Origin: Desulfosporosinus nitroreducens
GTDB taxonomy: Bacteria; Bacillota; Desulfitobacteriia; Desulfitobacteriales; Desulfitobacteriaceae
Reading direction: 5' to 3'
Length of the DNA: 64,000 nt
NCBI RefSeq assembly: GCF_023897015.1
Contig: NZ_JAMHFY010000006.1
Coordinates: 124,001 to 188,000 of the forward strand
The translations under genes were made by a program, and so were the position numbers. The notes under the pieces are model-generated. The model did not search any database, had not been told where the DNA came from, and saw only the letters and a program-made list of their open reading frames with translations. Below, piece by piece: positions 31,277 to 40,419 of the stretch (within the stretch, counting starts at the first letter, position 1; each line of letters starts with the position of its first letter).

Positions 31277-31984
31277 ATGAAACGTTGGCATATAGCAAAA
31301 GACTGGGTTTTGGTATGGGGGTTTGCCTTCATATTAGCTGGTCTGATCCTTTATATTGGGTATCTAAGTTCTGGGGCGGAAATTTCCTTAGAAAAACCAC
31401 AGAAGTTAACTAACGAGGCTGCTCGTGCTGTATCGGTTTCTCCAGCTATAAAAACAGATAATAATGGAGCGAACGGTGTATCAGTAACCGAATCAGAACA
31501 GATGATGACGAACAGTCTTAATCAAGATCCAGAATTACAGGAAGAAATAAAGCTTGTCCTTGGAGAGAAGAATTCCGTCAATGAATCAATCGGTATAAAG
31601 GACTTTCCAAGTCCGGTCAATGGGAAGCCTATTCGAAACGTGGGTAATTACTATTCTGAGGCATTCGGAAACTATGTATATCATGCTGGCTTAGATTATG
31701 CTCTGTCAGAAGGAACAATGATTAGAGCTACACACGGAGGAACGGTTATTGAAGCAGGACCAGATCCTATCCAGGGTCAAAAAGTGACTTTAGACTGCGG
31801 AGAAGGCTGGCTAATCACTTATGGAGGACTGGATAACCTTAGAGTTCAAGAAGGAGAGTTTATAGAAACTCAGGGAGCGCTAGGTCAGGTAGGATTATTT
31901 CCTGGATCGGAAGGAGAAAGTGATCAACCACAGCTTCATTACGAATTATGGCACAACGGGCAGGTCCAGAGGCTAGTGCCCTAA
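31277..31984 (+). CDS. spoIIQ: SpoIIQ-like LytM-domain protein, catalytically degenerate
   Basis: A forespore membrane protein forming a channel with SpoIIIAH during engulfment. One membrane helix (11-30), a linker and a C-terminal LytM/M23 domain (about 120-232). The three zinc ligands are retained: H136 and D140 in HAGLD, and H221 in LHYE. The two catalytic histidines are lost: the usual YGHL is YGGL (about 182-185) and the first His of HxH is Q219. It should therefore bind zinc but not cleave. ATG 31277 follows AGAGGTGAG. Located between spoIID and spoIIID. Confidence 0.88.
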   Translation: MKRWHIAKDWVLVWGFAFILAGLILYIGYLSSGAEISLEKPQKLTNEAARAVSVSPAIKTDNNGANGVSVTESEQMMTNSLNQDPELQEEIKLVLGEKNSVNESIGIKDFPSPVNGKPIRNVGNYYSEAFGNYVYHAGLDYALSEGTMIRATHGGTVIEAGPDPIQGQKVTLDCGEGWLITYGGLDNLRVQEGEFIETQGALGQVGLFPGSEGESDQPQLHYELWHNGQVQRLVP

Positions 31985-32013
31985 TATCAAATAATCACAG
32001 TTTACTAAGTCAG

Positions 32014-32045
32014 GACATCCTTTTTTAGGGATGTCTATTTTTATT
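32014..32045 (+). terminator. intrinsic terminator after spoIIQ
   Basis: GACATCC (32014-32020) pairs with GGATGTC (32029-32035), followed by TATTTTTATT. A near copy of the hairpin and its flanks occurs 170 bp downstream. Confidence 0.8.
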
Positions 32046-32183
32046 GGGTATGCAGGATTTCGAACCAGCAGGAACAATGATCGGAGCGAAAAGCGATAAA
32101 TTAACGTCATTTTGAAGTATGGCATGGAGATAAGGTACAAGATAAGTGAGCAATAATAAACATCTCAGTATTTACCAAGTGAG

Positions 32184-32210
32184 GACATCCTTTTACGGAT
32201 GTCTTTTTTT
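32184..32210 (+). terminator. second, nearly identical terminator before spoIIID
   Basis: The same GACATCC/GGATGTC stem (32184-32190/32197-32203) is followed by TTTTTTT. Flanking words (CAGT-TTAC-AAGT before, TTGGG-ATGCA after) are shared with the first copy, so the whole terminator module has been duplicated. Confidence 0.8.
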
Positions 32211-32261
32211 GTTGGGAATGCATATAAATGTACTACACTTGTGGACGAAGGAGGGCTCTGC

Positions 32262-32510
32262 GTGCAAGAATATATACGCAAACGGGTGCTCGATATTGGA
32301 ACTTACATATTAGAATCGAGTGCTACCGTTCGACAAACGGCTGATGTCTTTGGTGTTTCTAAGTCAACAGTTCATAAAGATGTTACGGAACGCCTGCCAT
32401 TAGTAAATGAAAAGTTATCCATGGAAGTAAAGCATATTCTTGAGACAAACAAAGCAGAACGGCATATTCGTGGAGGAGAGGCGACTCGAAAGAAGTACCA
32501 AGAGAACTAG
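32262..32510 (+). CDS. spoIIID: sporulation transcriptional regulator SpoIIID
   Basis: An 82-residue DNA-binding protein that modulates sigma-E and sigma-K genes in the mother cell. The helix-turn-helix is VRQTADVFGVSKSTVHKDV (about residues 22-40), followed by the basic C-terminal region EATRKKYQ. GTG 32262 has AAGGAGG 7 bp upstream; a longer reading into the terminator is not credible. Position between spoIIQ and mbl matches B. subtilis. Confidence 0.95.
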   Translation: MQEYIRKRVLDIGTYILESSATVRQTADVFGVSKSTVHKDVTERLPLVNEKLSMEVKHILETNKAERHIRGGEATRKKYQEN

Positions 32511-32715
32511 ATAGGGGAATTTTAGTTGAAGAAGGGTGAACTTTAAGGTAATTTGAAAAAAAGTTGGATATCAAAAGGGATTAGCGATTTTATCGCGAAT
32601 GAATTCAGTAAGAAGATTATAAGTAGCGAATCTCCCGAGAGGGAGATTATGCTATTTGTTTATAGTATTATTTAGATGGACAAGCTATTGCTTAACGAAA
32701 GGGGTATCTCCGATA

Positions 32716-33711
32716 ATGTTGGGAATTGATTTTGGGATTGATTTGGGAATAGATTTAGGGACAGCGAGTGTTTTGGTTTATGCTAAAGGAAAAGGGATTG
32801 TCCTGCATGAGCCTTCTGTTATTGCGATCGACAGAAACACAAATAAACGAATTGCAGTAGGAGAAGAAGCCAGGTTAATGATTGGGCGTACACCAGGAAA
32901 TATTGTTGCTGTACGTCCAATGCGTGATGGAGTGATCGCAGATTATCAGACCACGGAACTCATGCTGAAATATTTCCTAGAGAAAGCAGGAGCCAAGAGA
33001 TGGCCATTCTTTAAAACTCGAGTTGTCGTTTGCATTCCCTCAGGAGTTACAGAAGTGGAACAAAGGGCCGTTAAGCAAGCAGCCTACCAGGCCGGAGCTA
33101 AAGATGTAAAGGTGGTTGAAGAGCCATATGCAGCGGCGTTGGGAGCTGGTTTGGATATTTCCGGACCAGCAGGCAGTATGGTAGTAGATATAGGTGGAGG
33201 AACTACGGATATCGCAGTTCTATCGCTTAATGGAATAGTGGCCAAACGAAGCCTTCGAGTCGGCGGGGATAAGTTCGATGAAGCTATTAGTCGGTATATC
33301 CGACGGGAGCATAATCTTATGATTGGAGAACGTACTGCCGAAGAAATCAAGATCGCTGTTGGTTCAGCAGTTTCAGAGGGCAGACCGTCTGCGTATATTG
33401 ATGTACGTGGACGAGATTTGATTACGGGTTTGCCTAAAACCATTAATGTAAATTCTCAAGAGTGTTTCGTTGCACTTGAGGAATCTATCGATGCAATTGT
33501 CGCCGGGGTTAAAGAAGTTTTAGAACGCACTCCCCCCGAATTATCCTCTGATATCCTTGATAAAGGAATAATTATGACGGGCGGGGGAGCTATGATGTAT
33601 GGCTTTGACACCCGTCTGTCCCGTGAAACCGGCTTGCCGGTTAGCTTAGCTGAGGATCCGATTTCTTGTGTGGCCTTAGGTACGGGTAAGGTATTGACAG
33701 GAAAGTATTAG
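32716..33711 (+). CDS. mbl: MreB-like cytoskeletal protein (Mbl)
   Basis: Actin-fold ATPase that guides lateral cell-wall synthesis. Phosphate-binding loops DLGIDLGTAS (near residue 10), VDIGGGTTDIAV (near 160) and MTGGGAMMYG (near 288) are present. 331 residues. The N-terminus has a triple GID-x-G repeat where homologues have only one or two, probably from slippage. ATG 32716 has GAAAGGGG upstream. It follows spoIIID, the place of mbl in Bacillus, which is why I prefer mbl to mreB. Confidence 0.92.
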   Translation: MLGIDFGIDLGIDLGTASVLVYAKGKGIVLHEPSVIAIDRNTNKRIAVGEEARLMIGRTPGNIVAVRPMRDGVIADYQTTELMLKYFLEKAGAKRWPFFKTRVVVCIPSGVTEVEQRAVKQAAYQAGAKDVKVVEEPYAAALGAGLDISGPAGSMVVDIGGGTTDIAVLSLNGIVAKRSLRVGGDKFDEAISRYIRREHNLMIGERTAEEIKIAVGSAVSEGRPSAYIDVRGRDLITGLPKTINVNSQECFVALEESIDAIVAGVKEVLERTPPELSSDILDKGIIMTGGGAMMYGFDTRLSRETGLPVSLAEDPISCVALGTGKVLTGKY

Positions 33712-33899
33712 TGTTTCAGAGCATGATTTTAATTAAAAACTATTAACAAACAAAATTGTCCGAGGATAGGTGGTCGATCCGAAATCAGAATCTTTTCGGA
33801 TAGGGGCTCCCTTTCCTTGGGCTTTATCATTAGGAGGAAGTGGATAAGCTTTGGTGAGCGTACAATTCATTTCATTCATCCGAAAGGAATAGATTTTTC

Positions 33900-34613
33900 A
33901 TGAGGGTTGATATTCTCGGGATCACCGTAAATACATATTCTATGCAAGAAACTGTAGAAGAGATTCGGAAGGCTGTAGAAAACAGGCTAAAGATACGTGT
34001 GGTTACAGCTAATCCGGAAATGATCTATGCATCTGGTAAAGATCAGCAACTTAGGAACCTGATTAATTCTGCAGATATAGTAACGGCAGATGGGATCGGT
34101 GTTGTTTGGGCTTCTCAGCGGCTAAGAACTCCGGTTCAGGAACGAGTGACCGGGATAGATTTAATCCAGGCATTATTTCCTGTGGCGGACCAGAATAAAT
34201 GGCGGATTTTCTTTCTAGGAGGGAAACCAGGCATAGCCCGGGAGGCAGGAATCCAGGTTGCCCAGAAATATCCCGGAATAACTTGGGAGGATTCTCACGG
34301 TTACTTCAGCATGGAGGAAGAAACTGAAGTAATAGAAAGGATCAGAGGCTTTCGTCCGGATATTCTTCTTGTCGGACTGGGTGCTCCCCGCCAGGAATAT
34401 TGGATTGCGGAGCATCGAGATTTGGCAACTGTGAGTATAGGGGTCGGCGGTAGTTTCGACGCGCTTGCGGGTAATGTTGTTCGAGCGCCAAAGCGCGTTC
34501 AAGAGTTTCAATTGGAATGGCTCTATCGTTTGTGGAAAGAGCCTTGGCGTTGGAAACGTCAAAGTGTGTTGCCACGTTTTGTAATGAAGGTTCTTTGGCA
34601 GAGGTTTTACTAA
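33900..34613 (+). CDS. WecG/TagA/CpsF-family glycosyltransferase
   Basis: A GT26 enzyme that transfers ManNAc or a similar sugar onto a lipid-linked GlcNAc in wall teichoic acid or other surface polymer synthesis. The TANPEM, TADGIGVVWAS, RVTGIDL and LLVGLGAPRQEYWI stretches are diagnostic. 237 aa, normal. ATG with AAAGGAA 10 bp upstream. The 188-bp upstream gap has an ATCCGAAA/TTTCGGAT hairpin and no clear promoter. It could use UDP-ManNAc made by WecB. Confidence 0.92.
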   Translation: MRVDILGITVNTYSMQETVEEIRKAVENRLKIRVVTANPEMIYASGKDQQLRNLINSADIVTADGIGVVWASQRLRTPVQERVTGIDLIQALFPVADQNKWRIFFLGGKPGIAREAGIQVAQKYPGITWEDSHGYFSMEEETEVIERIRGFRPDILLVGLGAPRQEYWIAEHRDLATVSIGVGGSFDALAGNVVRAPKRVQEFQLEWLYRLWKEPWRWKRQSVLPRFVMKVLWQRFY

Positions 34614-34617
34614 TATG

Positions 34618-34646
34618 ACCCCCTAATAGAGAAAATTAGTTTCGTA
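34618..34646 (+). promoter_or_regulatory. candidate sigma-I promoter (autoregulation)
   Basis: ACCCCC (34618-34623) and CGTA (34643-34646) are 19 bp apart, 25 bp before the sigI start. Sigma-I promoters in Bacillus and Clostridium have a C-rich -35 and a CGAA/CGTA -10, and sigI is usually self-activated. Confidence 0.5.
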
Positions 34647-34671
34647 TAAGAGATTAGGAGGAAGAAAGAAA

Positions 34672-35385
34672 ATGCCAGAATGGGAAGAACTATGTTCTTG
34701 GCAGCGTTTGAAAGAGGACTCAGAAGCTCGAGAGGATTTCTTAGCCGAATCTCAAACGTTTATTCGTCATGTAGCTAGCCAAGCTTGTTTTCGCTCTCTG
34801 GAATGGGGTCGAGACGACGAGTTATCAGAGGCGTTGATCGCTTTTAATGAGGCGATAGACCTGTTTGTTGAGGATAGAGGAGTACCTTTTTTAGCATATG
34901 CACGAGTTTTGATGAAACGCAGGTTAATTGATTATCATCGCAGGCAACGTTTGCGGCAGTCAATTTCGCTTGATCAAGACGACATTGGACGTCGGGTGGA
35001 TGTCCATCTGGGAATAGACGATTTCCGGGAGCAAGAACAGAACCGTGAGCGAGCGGAAGAGATTCGGCAATTCTCTAAAGCACTGGGAATTTTCCAGCTC
35101 ACCTTTCAGGACTTGGTAGAAGTATCCCCTAAACATCGTGATTCTAGAGAGACTTTGCTTCGGGCAGCTAGAGAATTAGCCTTTGATTTAGAGCTGTGGC
35201 ATCAGGTTGAATCTAAAGGAAAAGTTCCGATGCAAGCATTAAGTTTGAGAACACAGATTCATCCAAAGGTATTGGAACGGGGTCGAAAGTATATTCTGGC
35301 TGTAGCCTTACTCTTAGCGAACCAAAACGACTATGTTTATTTACGGGAGTATGTCCTTCCACGGAAAAAGGAGGCGAAGGGATGA
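34672..35385 (+). CDS. sigI: RNA polymerase sigma factor SigI
   Basis: A 237-residue alternative sigma factor of the SigI type. Region 2 is seen in the FxAYA-V-MKRRLIDYHRR stretch (near residue 75-92), followed by the special SigI C-terminal domain with KVPMQALSL..KVLERGRKYILAVALLL. In Bacillus it answers heat and envelope stress, in cellulolytic Clostridia polysaccharides. ATG after TTAGGAGGAA. Overlaps rsgI by 4 bp, the standard sigma/anti-sigma arrangement. Confidence 0.95.
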   Translation: MPEWEELCSWQRLKEDSEAREDFLAESQTFIRHVASQACFRSLEWGRDDELSEALIAFNEAIDLFVEDRGVPFLAYARVLMKRRLIDYHRRQRLRQSISLDQDDIGRRVDVHLGIDDFREQEQNRERAEEIRQFSKALGIFQLTFQDLVEVSPKHRDSRETLLRAARELAFDLELWHQVESKGKVPMQALSLRTQIHPKVLERGRKYILAVALLLANQNDYVYLREYVLPRKKEAKG

Positions 35386-36566
35386 AAAAAATAAAAGCGG
35401 TTGTTCTGGAAAAATCCGGATCTCGCTATACGGTCTTAGCTGAAAATGGTACCTTTCGCCATGTTCATAGACGGCAAAACGCCGAAGTGGGAGAAGAGAT
35501 TGAAATTCAGTTGGCTTCTCTGGAGGGTTTGGGAGGTTTGCGCGCCTGGGCTGGGGTTGCAGCGCTGTTTCTTATGGTTTTAACCACTCTCTTGGCATGG
35601 AACCTGTATCAAGCTCCAACTGCAGTAGCCTTGCTCTCGGTTGATATTAATCCAAGTATACAATTTACTATTGATGAACAAGGGAATTTGTTAAAAATAA
35701 AGACTAAAAACGAGGATGCGGAACGTCTGATTAGTAAAATTGAACTAAAAGGAGAACCAATTGCTAAGGTTTTAGAACAAATAGTAACGGAGGCCCATAA
35801 TCAAAATTTCCTTAACCCTGAGCAACCTTGGATTGTAGTAGGCTATTCTCCTCTAATCATTGGCACTTCAGAGCAAGCAGACAAGAATCTCAGCGAGGAT
35901 CAAATTGTCTCATGGCTTAAAAAGGATACCGAGGAAAATGGATTCACTCCGCAAGTTACCTTCTTTACCTTAACACCTCAGGATAGGGAACTTGCTCAAA
36001 AGGAGAATCTGACATTAGGAGAGTATGCACTTTGGCAGACCGCTGAAAAGGCAGGGGTAGACACTCAGCCTGAAAAATTAAGAGATACTTTAGAACGAGT
36101 TGAGTTACTTGAGAACCCAAAAGTTCGGGCTCAGGTGAAAGCGGATAAGAAGGCGCATGAAGATCCATCGGTCGAAGGTGGGATGCCTGATAAGGGCAAA
36201 GATCAAGAGTCGGAGAATAAACAACAGAACAAAGAGATTGAGGACCAGAAAAAGGACGAGAAGAGTCAACCTGAAGGTAACGATAGCGACAAAGGGGTAG
36301 GGAGCGATAGAGAAAAAGAGATATGGAACAATAAAGACAAAAGGATAGAGAACGAGAAAGATAAAGGACAACAAGGTAAGGGAGATGGGGACCATATAAG
36401 TACTAGCGATGATAAAGCTGCGAACAAAAAGGTTAATCTGCCAAGCTTTTTAAGAATAGGGAATCCATCATCCCTTGAGTACGAATTGTTACAAACTAAG
36501 GGTGAGAATAAGCCTAAAAATGATAAACTAGACAAGAGCAGTCTCGATAGTCGCGAAAAACGGTAA
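35382..36566 (+). CDS. rsgI: anti-sigma-I factor RsgI
   Basis: A membrane anti-sigma factor for SigI, 394 aa. The N-terminal cytoplasmic RsgI domain (1-50) is followed by one membrane helix (about 55-73) and the SVDINPSIQF segment. In RsgI proteins the Asn-Pro bond here (N90-P91) is known to be cleaved autocatalytically to prime signalling. The extracytoplasmic alpha/beta domain (about 95-215) ends in a long low-complexity tail (about 245-360), rich in K, D, E, N and Q, with no carbohydrate-binding module. That points to envelope stress rather than polysaccharide sensing; inference. Confidence 0.93.
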   Translation: MKKIKAVVLEKSGSRYTVLAENGTFRHVHRRQNAEVGEEIEIQLASLEGLGGLRAWAGVAALFLMVLTTLLAWNLYQAPTAVALLSVDINPSIQFTIDEQGNLLKIKTKNEDAERLISKIELKGEPIAKVLEQIVTEAHNQNFLNPEQPWIVVGYSPLIIGTSEQADKNLSEDQIVSWLKKDTEENGFTPQVTFFTLTPQDRELAQKENLTLGEYALWQTAEKAGVDTQPEKLRDTLERVELLENPKVRAQVKADKKAHEDPSVEGGMPDKGKDQESENKQQNKEIEDQKKDEKSQPEGNDSDKGVGSDREKEIWNNKDKRIENEKDKGQQGKGDGDHISTSDDKAANKKVNLPSFLRIGNPSSLEYELLQTKGENKPKNDKLDKSSLDSREKR

Positions 36567-36576
36567 TAGAAGAATC

Positions 36577-36604
36577 AAAGGTTGAGCTTATTTGATCAAC
36601 CTTT
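36577..36604 (+). terminator. hairpin after rsgI
   Basis: AAAGGTTGA (36577-36585) pairs with TCAACCTTT (36596-36604). There is no clear T-run directly after, but a second structured element follows at 36613. Confidence 0.5.
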
Positions 36605-36612
36605 AAATCAAT

Positions 36613-36671
36613 TTCAAGACACCCACTTCTTAAAGTGGGTGTTCCTTATTCTACTCGTATGTCTCTTGAAT
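36613..36671 (-). repeat. inverted partner of the 690-800 repeat
   Basis: Read on the minus strand it has GTAGAATAAGGAACACCCACTT, then AAGTGGGTGTCTTGAA, matching 761-797 of this window. The ends TTCAAGAC and GTCTCTTGAA pair, enclosing a perfect ACACCCACTT/AAGTGGGTGT stem. A T-run follows on the + strand. It lies between the convergent ends of rsgI and the glycosyltransferase gene, so it may also work as a two-way terminator. Confidence 0.6.
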
Positions 36672-36687
36672 TTTTCATTATTTGATA

Positions 36688-37809
36688 TTACTTAACGGCT
36701 CGTTCTAATAATCGATTGTATACCTGTTCAGTTTCTCTGATCATACTATCAATGGAAAACATAGGCCAGCGGTTCTGGCCCGCTCGAACCAGAGACTGCG
36801 CTAAGGTATGATTTTCTAGAACAGAAGAACACGCGGCGGTTAACGCTGCAACATCTCCAGGAGGGACAAGCAGCCCTTCTTTATCATTGTGAATAACTTC
36901 TGAAATTCCTCCGACAGCACTCGCAACAATCGGAATTCCAGCCTGCATTGCTTCGAGGAGAACCAGCCCCATTCCTTCACTGATTGAAGGTAAGACAAAA
37001 AGGTCCATTGCCCGAAGAGCTTCATACGCTTTGGGCAGGTAGCCTGTGACTGTATGAGGAATAGCGCTTCTTTGAAGTTCTTCAGTTAGGTTTTGGCGAA
37101 GAGGACCATCTCCAATAAGCAAGAGGTGGAGATTTGGGAATCTCAAGTGAAGTTGTGTTGCGGCTTTGATTAAATTCATTTGTCCTTTAGCAGGATGGAG
37201 CCGGCCGATCGTTCCAACAACAAGAGCATCCATCGGGATACCCCACTCTTCGCGGAAATAGCGGCGAGTAGTTGAAGGCTCGTCAAAGGAAATTGAGGAA
37301 TAGCCGTTATAAATAGTTTCAATATTTCGACCGCCTCTTAACGTAACTTCTTGTGCTAAATATTCAGATACAGTGATAATTCCAGAGGTTAGAGGCAGGG
37401 TTAGACGATCAAGATTTAGAGCTATTAGGGCAGATAAAGGTGAGAGATAATCGTGAGCAAGGGAGCTATGGACAGTGGTTAAGGTGGGGATGCCTAACCA
37501 TCTGGCACTTAGACGCCCCAAAAGATTGGCCCGAGAACCATGGGTGTGAATGACGCTGATTGCTTGTTTTCTTGACCAGTTAATAAGAGCGGGCAGGGGA
37601 GTAAGATCAAGGGGGAAACGCATAGGGAATGTAGTGGCGGGAATCTTATTTTCTATGGCTAGGTCGGCGAAAGGACCTTTGGTCAGGCAGACAAGATGAG
37701 GATCAAAGTGAGTCCGGTCAATTTCCTTGAGCAGGGATAACACATGTTGCTCGGCTCCTCCGATTTCACCGCCACCAATAATATGTAGAATCTTGTATTT
37801 TTTTTTCAT
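36688..37809 (-). CDS. GT4-family glycosyltransferase
   Basis: A GT-B fold glycosyltransferase of 373 aa. The N-terminal HIIGGGEIGGAEQHVL loop and the C-terminal donor-site motif SISEGMGLVLLEAMQAG (E-x7-E type) are typical of family GT4, with VGTIGRLHPAKGQ at the domain junction. It probably builds an exopolysaccharide or a lipid-linked glycan in the cytoplasm; donor and acceptor are not known. It is the only minus-strand gene in a 60-kb run of + genes and lies between a repeat and a long gap, which suggests later insertion. Confidence 0.85.
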   Translation of the reverse strand: MKKKYKILHIIGGGEIGGAEQHVLSLLKEIDRTHFDPHLVCLTKGPFADLAIENKIPATTFPMRFPLDLTPLPALINWSRKQAISVIHTHGSRANLLGRLSARWLGIPTLTTVHSSLAHDYLSPLSALIALNLDRLTLPLTSGIITVSEYLAQEVTLRGGRNIETIYNGYSSISFDEPSTTRRYFREEWGIPMDALVVGTIGRLHPAKGQMNLIKAATQLHLRFPNLHLLLIGDGPLRQNLTEELQRSAIPHTVTGYLPKAYEALRAMDLFVLPSISEGMGLVLLEAMQAGIPIVASAVGGISEVIHNDKEGLLVPPGDVAALTAACSSVLENHTLAQSLVRAGQNRWPMFSIDSMIRETEQVYNRLLERAVK

Positions 37810-38131
37810 ACCCCTGCCATCTTCCCTTCAGACCTAAACTTGGTTATACTGTTTGCATGCAGTTATATACTTTTATTATACTTAATCATAAGACATATTG
37901 GTTCACATCTGCAAGCGATACTCTCAACTCGCAGTTCGATATTCGCAGTTCGTCACAATTCATGACCCTTTGAATGCAATTCGAATGCAAGTCGAGAACT
38001 GTCCTCAGCTTGTACCCAGTATGACATATCATTAGACAAAGTGGTTAATATCTGCCATACTCGTGTTGGTAATACGATATTTGCAATTTGAAATGCGTGC
38101 CACTAACCACGATTAATAAGGAGGAATTTCA
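37810..38131. other. divergent intergenic region
   Basis: 322 bp between the divergent glycosyltransferase and fabZ genes. It must hold promoters for both. It has repeated GCAGTTCG and TTCGAATGCAA-like words around 37935-38010, giving imperfect palindromes, and no coding frame. I see no confident promoter pair. Confidence 0.4.
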
Positions 38132-38572
38132 GTGTTAGAAAGCCAAGAGATCCAGAAGATCATTCCACATCGTTACCCCTTCCTTCTAGTAGATCGTATC
38201 ATAGAACTTGAAGAAGGAAAAAGGGCGGTGGGAATCAAGAACGTTACAATAAATGATTCCTTCTTTCAGGGCCATTTTCCAGGGCACCCCATTATGCCAG
38301 GAGTGCTGATTATTGAAGCACTTGCTCAAGTCGGAACGGTAGCTATTCTAAAAAAGCCAGAATATGAAGGTTACTTAGGTTTATTTGCCGGCTTAGATGA
38401 TGTCAAGTTTAAGAGGCAGGTTATTCCAGGAGATCAGCTTCGCTTAGAGGTGGAGCTAGTGAAGCTGCGCAAGACTTATGGAGTTGCCAGAGGTGTCGCC
38501 TATGTCGGAGATGCACTGGCGGCAGAAGGAACCCTTAAATTCTTCCTAGAGAGGAAGAACCCGGCCCAGTGA
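38132..38572 (+). CDS. fabZ: 3-hydroxyacyl-ACP dehydratase FabZ
   Basis: Hot-dog fold dehydratase of fatty acid elongation. Catalytic H48 is in [13 protein letters not shown] and E62 in IIEALAQ; 146 aa, normal. GTG start after TAAGGAGG. Its stop overlaps the next gene by 4 bp (GTGA), an odd coupling to a surface-polymer gene. Confidence 0.96.
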   Translation: MLESQEIQKIIPHRYPFLLVDRIIELEEGKRAVGIKNVTINDSFFQGHFPGHPIMPGVLIIEALAQVGTVAILKKPEYEGYLGLFAGLDDVKFKRQVIPGDQLRLEVELVKLRKTYGVARGVAYVGDALAAEGTLKFFLERKNPAQ

Positions 38573-40404
38573 TTGGGGCATCATTACAACAAGACAGCAG
38601 AGCTAGGAGCAACACAGTACGCTTCCTAGCTTTTTTTTTAGGATTTAGTGTTTTTATCCACGGTCTCTATTATCCTCAAGAATGGCTTTTGTTTGGATTT
38701 CTTCTTTCTGCCTATATCATGTCTTCTTTTATATACAAAAGATCTATTTTTATGACTGAGGAGTATTCCGGTTTGGGCCTAACTGATTCCCTACTTTTGG
38801 GATTTCTCATTTTTTCCTTATTAGGGCTTCTTCATCCCATTAAATATACAGATGGATTGCTTGAAGCCTTACGTTGGGGAGTCTTTTGGTTCGTCTATCG
38901 GTTGGGGGTTCGAATTTCTTCTGATAAAAAAGCCAAAAGGTATTTGCTGCAATATATTGAATGGATAGCCATTGCAATTGCGGTCATTGGCTGGTTGCCT
39001 TGGATCGGTAAAGTGGGGGGCAGATTGAGTTCTGTCTTTGGTTACCCTAATGCTGCAGCAGCATTTTTAGGAGCTGCACTCTTACTTTATCCACAAAGAA
39101 AGCTAGTTTTAATCTTTCTGGCTGTTTCTCTAGTGGGGACTGGTTCACGTGCTGGTGTGGGATTATTTCTTATAGTTCTAGGAGTTCAACAGATCTTTTT
39201 AAGAGTTAACTTACAAAAGAACAGCTCCAGCCTATCCATACGACAGAGATTTCACCAGCGACCAAAAATACTAAGCAGATATCTTAGAGGACTGGTATGG
39301 GCTATGCTGGGAATTGCGGGAACAATTCTCATGCCTCTCTATTATAAATCAGCATGGGAGAACCTAACCGCTTGGGGCTTTTCTTCTTCAAGTTGGCAGG
39401 AAAGAATAGTTTATTTTCAAGATGGGATTAGATTAGCTTGGAATTCAGGGGGTTATCCTCAGGCAGGAGGGTGGTTGGCTTTTCCTGCAGTTCAACACTT
39501 TCCATATTGGACAGCAGATCCCCATTCGAGTTTTATTCATATCTTGTTGAATCAGGGATTTTTCGGAATTGTGAGTGTGGGGGTTTGGGGAAGTTTGTCG
39601 TTAGCTAAGGCTTGGAAGATTTGGGGAAGGAATAAACAACATATCAGTTCATTAACTGAATTGGAAGAAGCAAAAGCACAACTTAAGGTGTCAAGTGCCC
39701 TGATCTTTTTAGCACTACATAGTTTAGTGGACGCAGACTTTTCTTTTGGGGCCTTAGGGATTTTGTTTTGGTTGCTTTTTGGCATTCTGCATAAACGGCG
39801 TGATTATTTTAGAACGATCTTTTCAAAACAAAATAAATTACTTCCCATGCTGAACAACATGGGAATGTTGGGTTTAAGTTTTATCTTCTGTTTGATTTGT
39901 GGGAGCGCCCTCTTGAATCCGCAAATGATAGAGAGAGAGCAAATTTGGAATGCGCAGGCTGTCCAATGCAGGGAGCAGGACCCTGAAAAAAGTGTTGAAC
40001 TATGGGGTAAGAGTTTGAAGCGGGATCAGACCCAAGTTAAGGTGCGTCAAGAGTTGGCAGAGCATTTGCTTAGACAGGGGAACCTAGATTCTGGATTAGA
40101 GACTGTGAAAGAAGTTCTTTTATGGCAACCATTTGAGTTAGAAGCTTATGAATGGGCGCAGTCGGTTGTTTGGGATGCGGCCGAGGTAAATCGACAAGCA
40201 CAACCGGAAATGACTATGCTCCTTTATCAGTGGGTTGCGGAAGTGCCTGAAGCTATTGAAGGAAGGGTAGATGACCTTAATGATTTGGATCTAAGGCTTT
40301 GGCAAGGGCACAAGAACTTTCTGCCATCCCAACATATTAAGCTCATTGCAGATTATGCTCGCCAAAGACAACTCACACAACTTCTGCCACAACATAAGTT
40401 GTAA
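38569..40404 (+). CDS. O-antigen ligase/polymerase-like membrane protein
   Basis: A 611-residue protein with about ten membrane helices up to residue 450 and a soluble C-terminal domain (about 455-600) of TPR-like helical pairs. The Wzy/WaaL ligase signature appears as [11 protein letters not shown] near residue 190 and [17 protein letters not shown] near 310. These proteins polymerise or transfer lipid-linked glycans on the outer membrane face. GTG start overlapping the fabZ stop. It may act with the neighbouring glycosyltransferase; partner genes for a full pathway are not visible. Confidence 0.85.
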   Translation: MIGASLQQDSRARSNTVRFLAFFLGFSVFIHGLYYPQEWLLFGFLLSAYIMSSFIYKRSIFMTEEYSGLGLTDSLLLGFLIFSLLGLLHPIKYTDGLLEALRWGVFWFVYRLGVRISSDKKAKRYLLQYIEWIAIAIAVIGWLPWIGKVGGRLSSVFGYPNAAAAFLGAALLLYPQRKLVLIFLAVSLVGTGSRAGVGLFLIVLGVQQIFLRVNLQKNSSSLSIRQRFHQRPKILSRYLRGLVWAMLGIAGTILMPLYYKSAWENLTAWGFSSSSWQERIVYFQDGIRLAWNSGGYPQAGGWLAFPAVQHFPYWTADPHSSFIHILLNQGFFGIVSVGVWGSLSLAKAWKIWGRNKQHISSLTELEEAKAQLKVSSALIFLALHSLVDADFSFGALGILFWLLFGILHKRRDYFRTIFSKQNKLLPMLNNMGMLGLSFIFCLICGSALLNPQMIEREQIWNAQAVQCREQDPEKSVELWGKSLKRDQTQVKVRQELAEHLLRQGNLDSGLETVKEVLLWQPFELEAYEWAQSVVWDAAEVNRQAQPEMTMLLYQWVAEVPEAIEGRVDDLNDLDLRLWQGHKNFLPSQHIKLIADYARQRQLTQLLPQHKL

Positions 40405-40419
40405 GCAGGGGGAGAAAAT

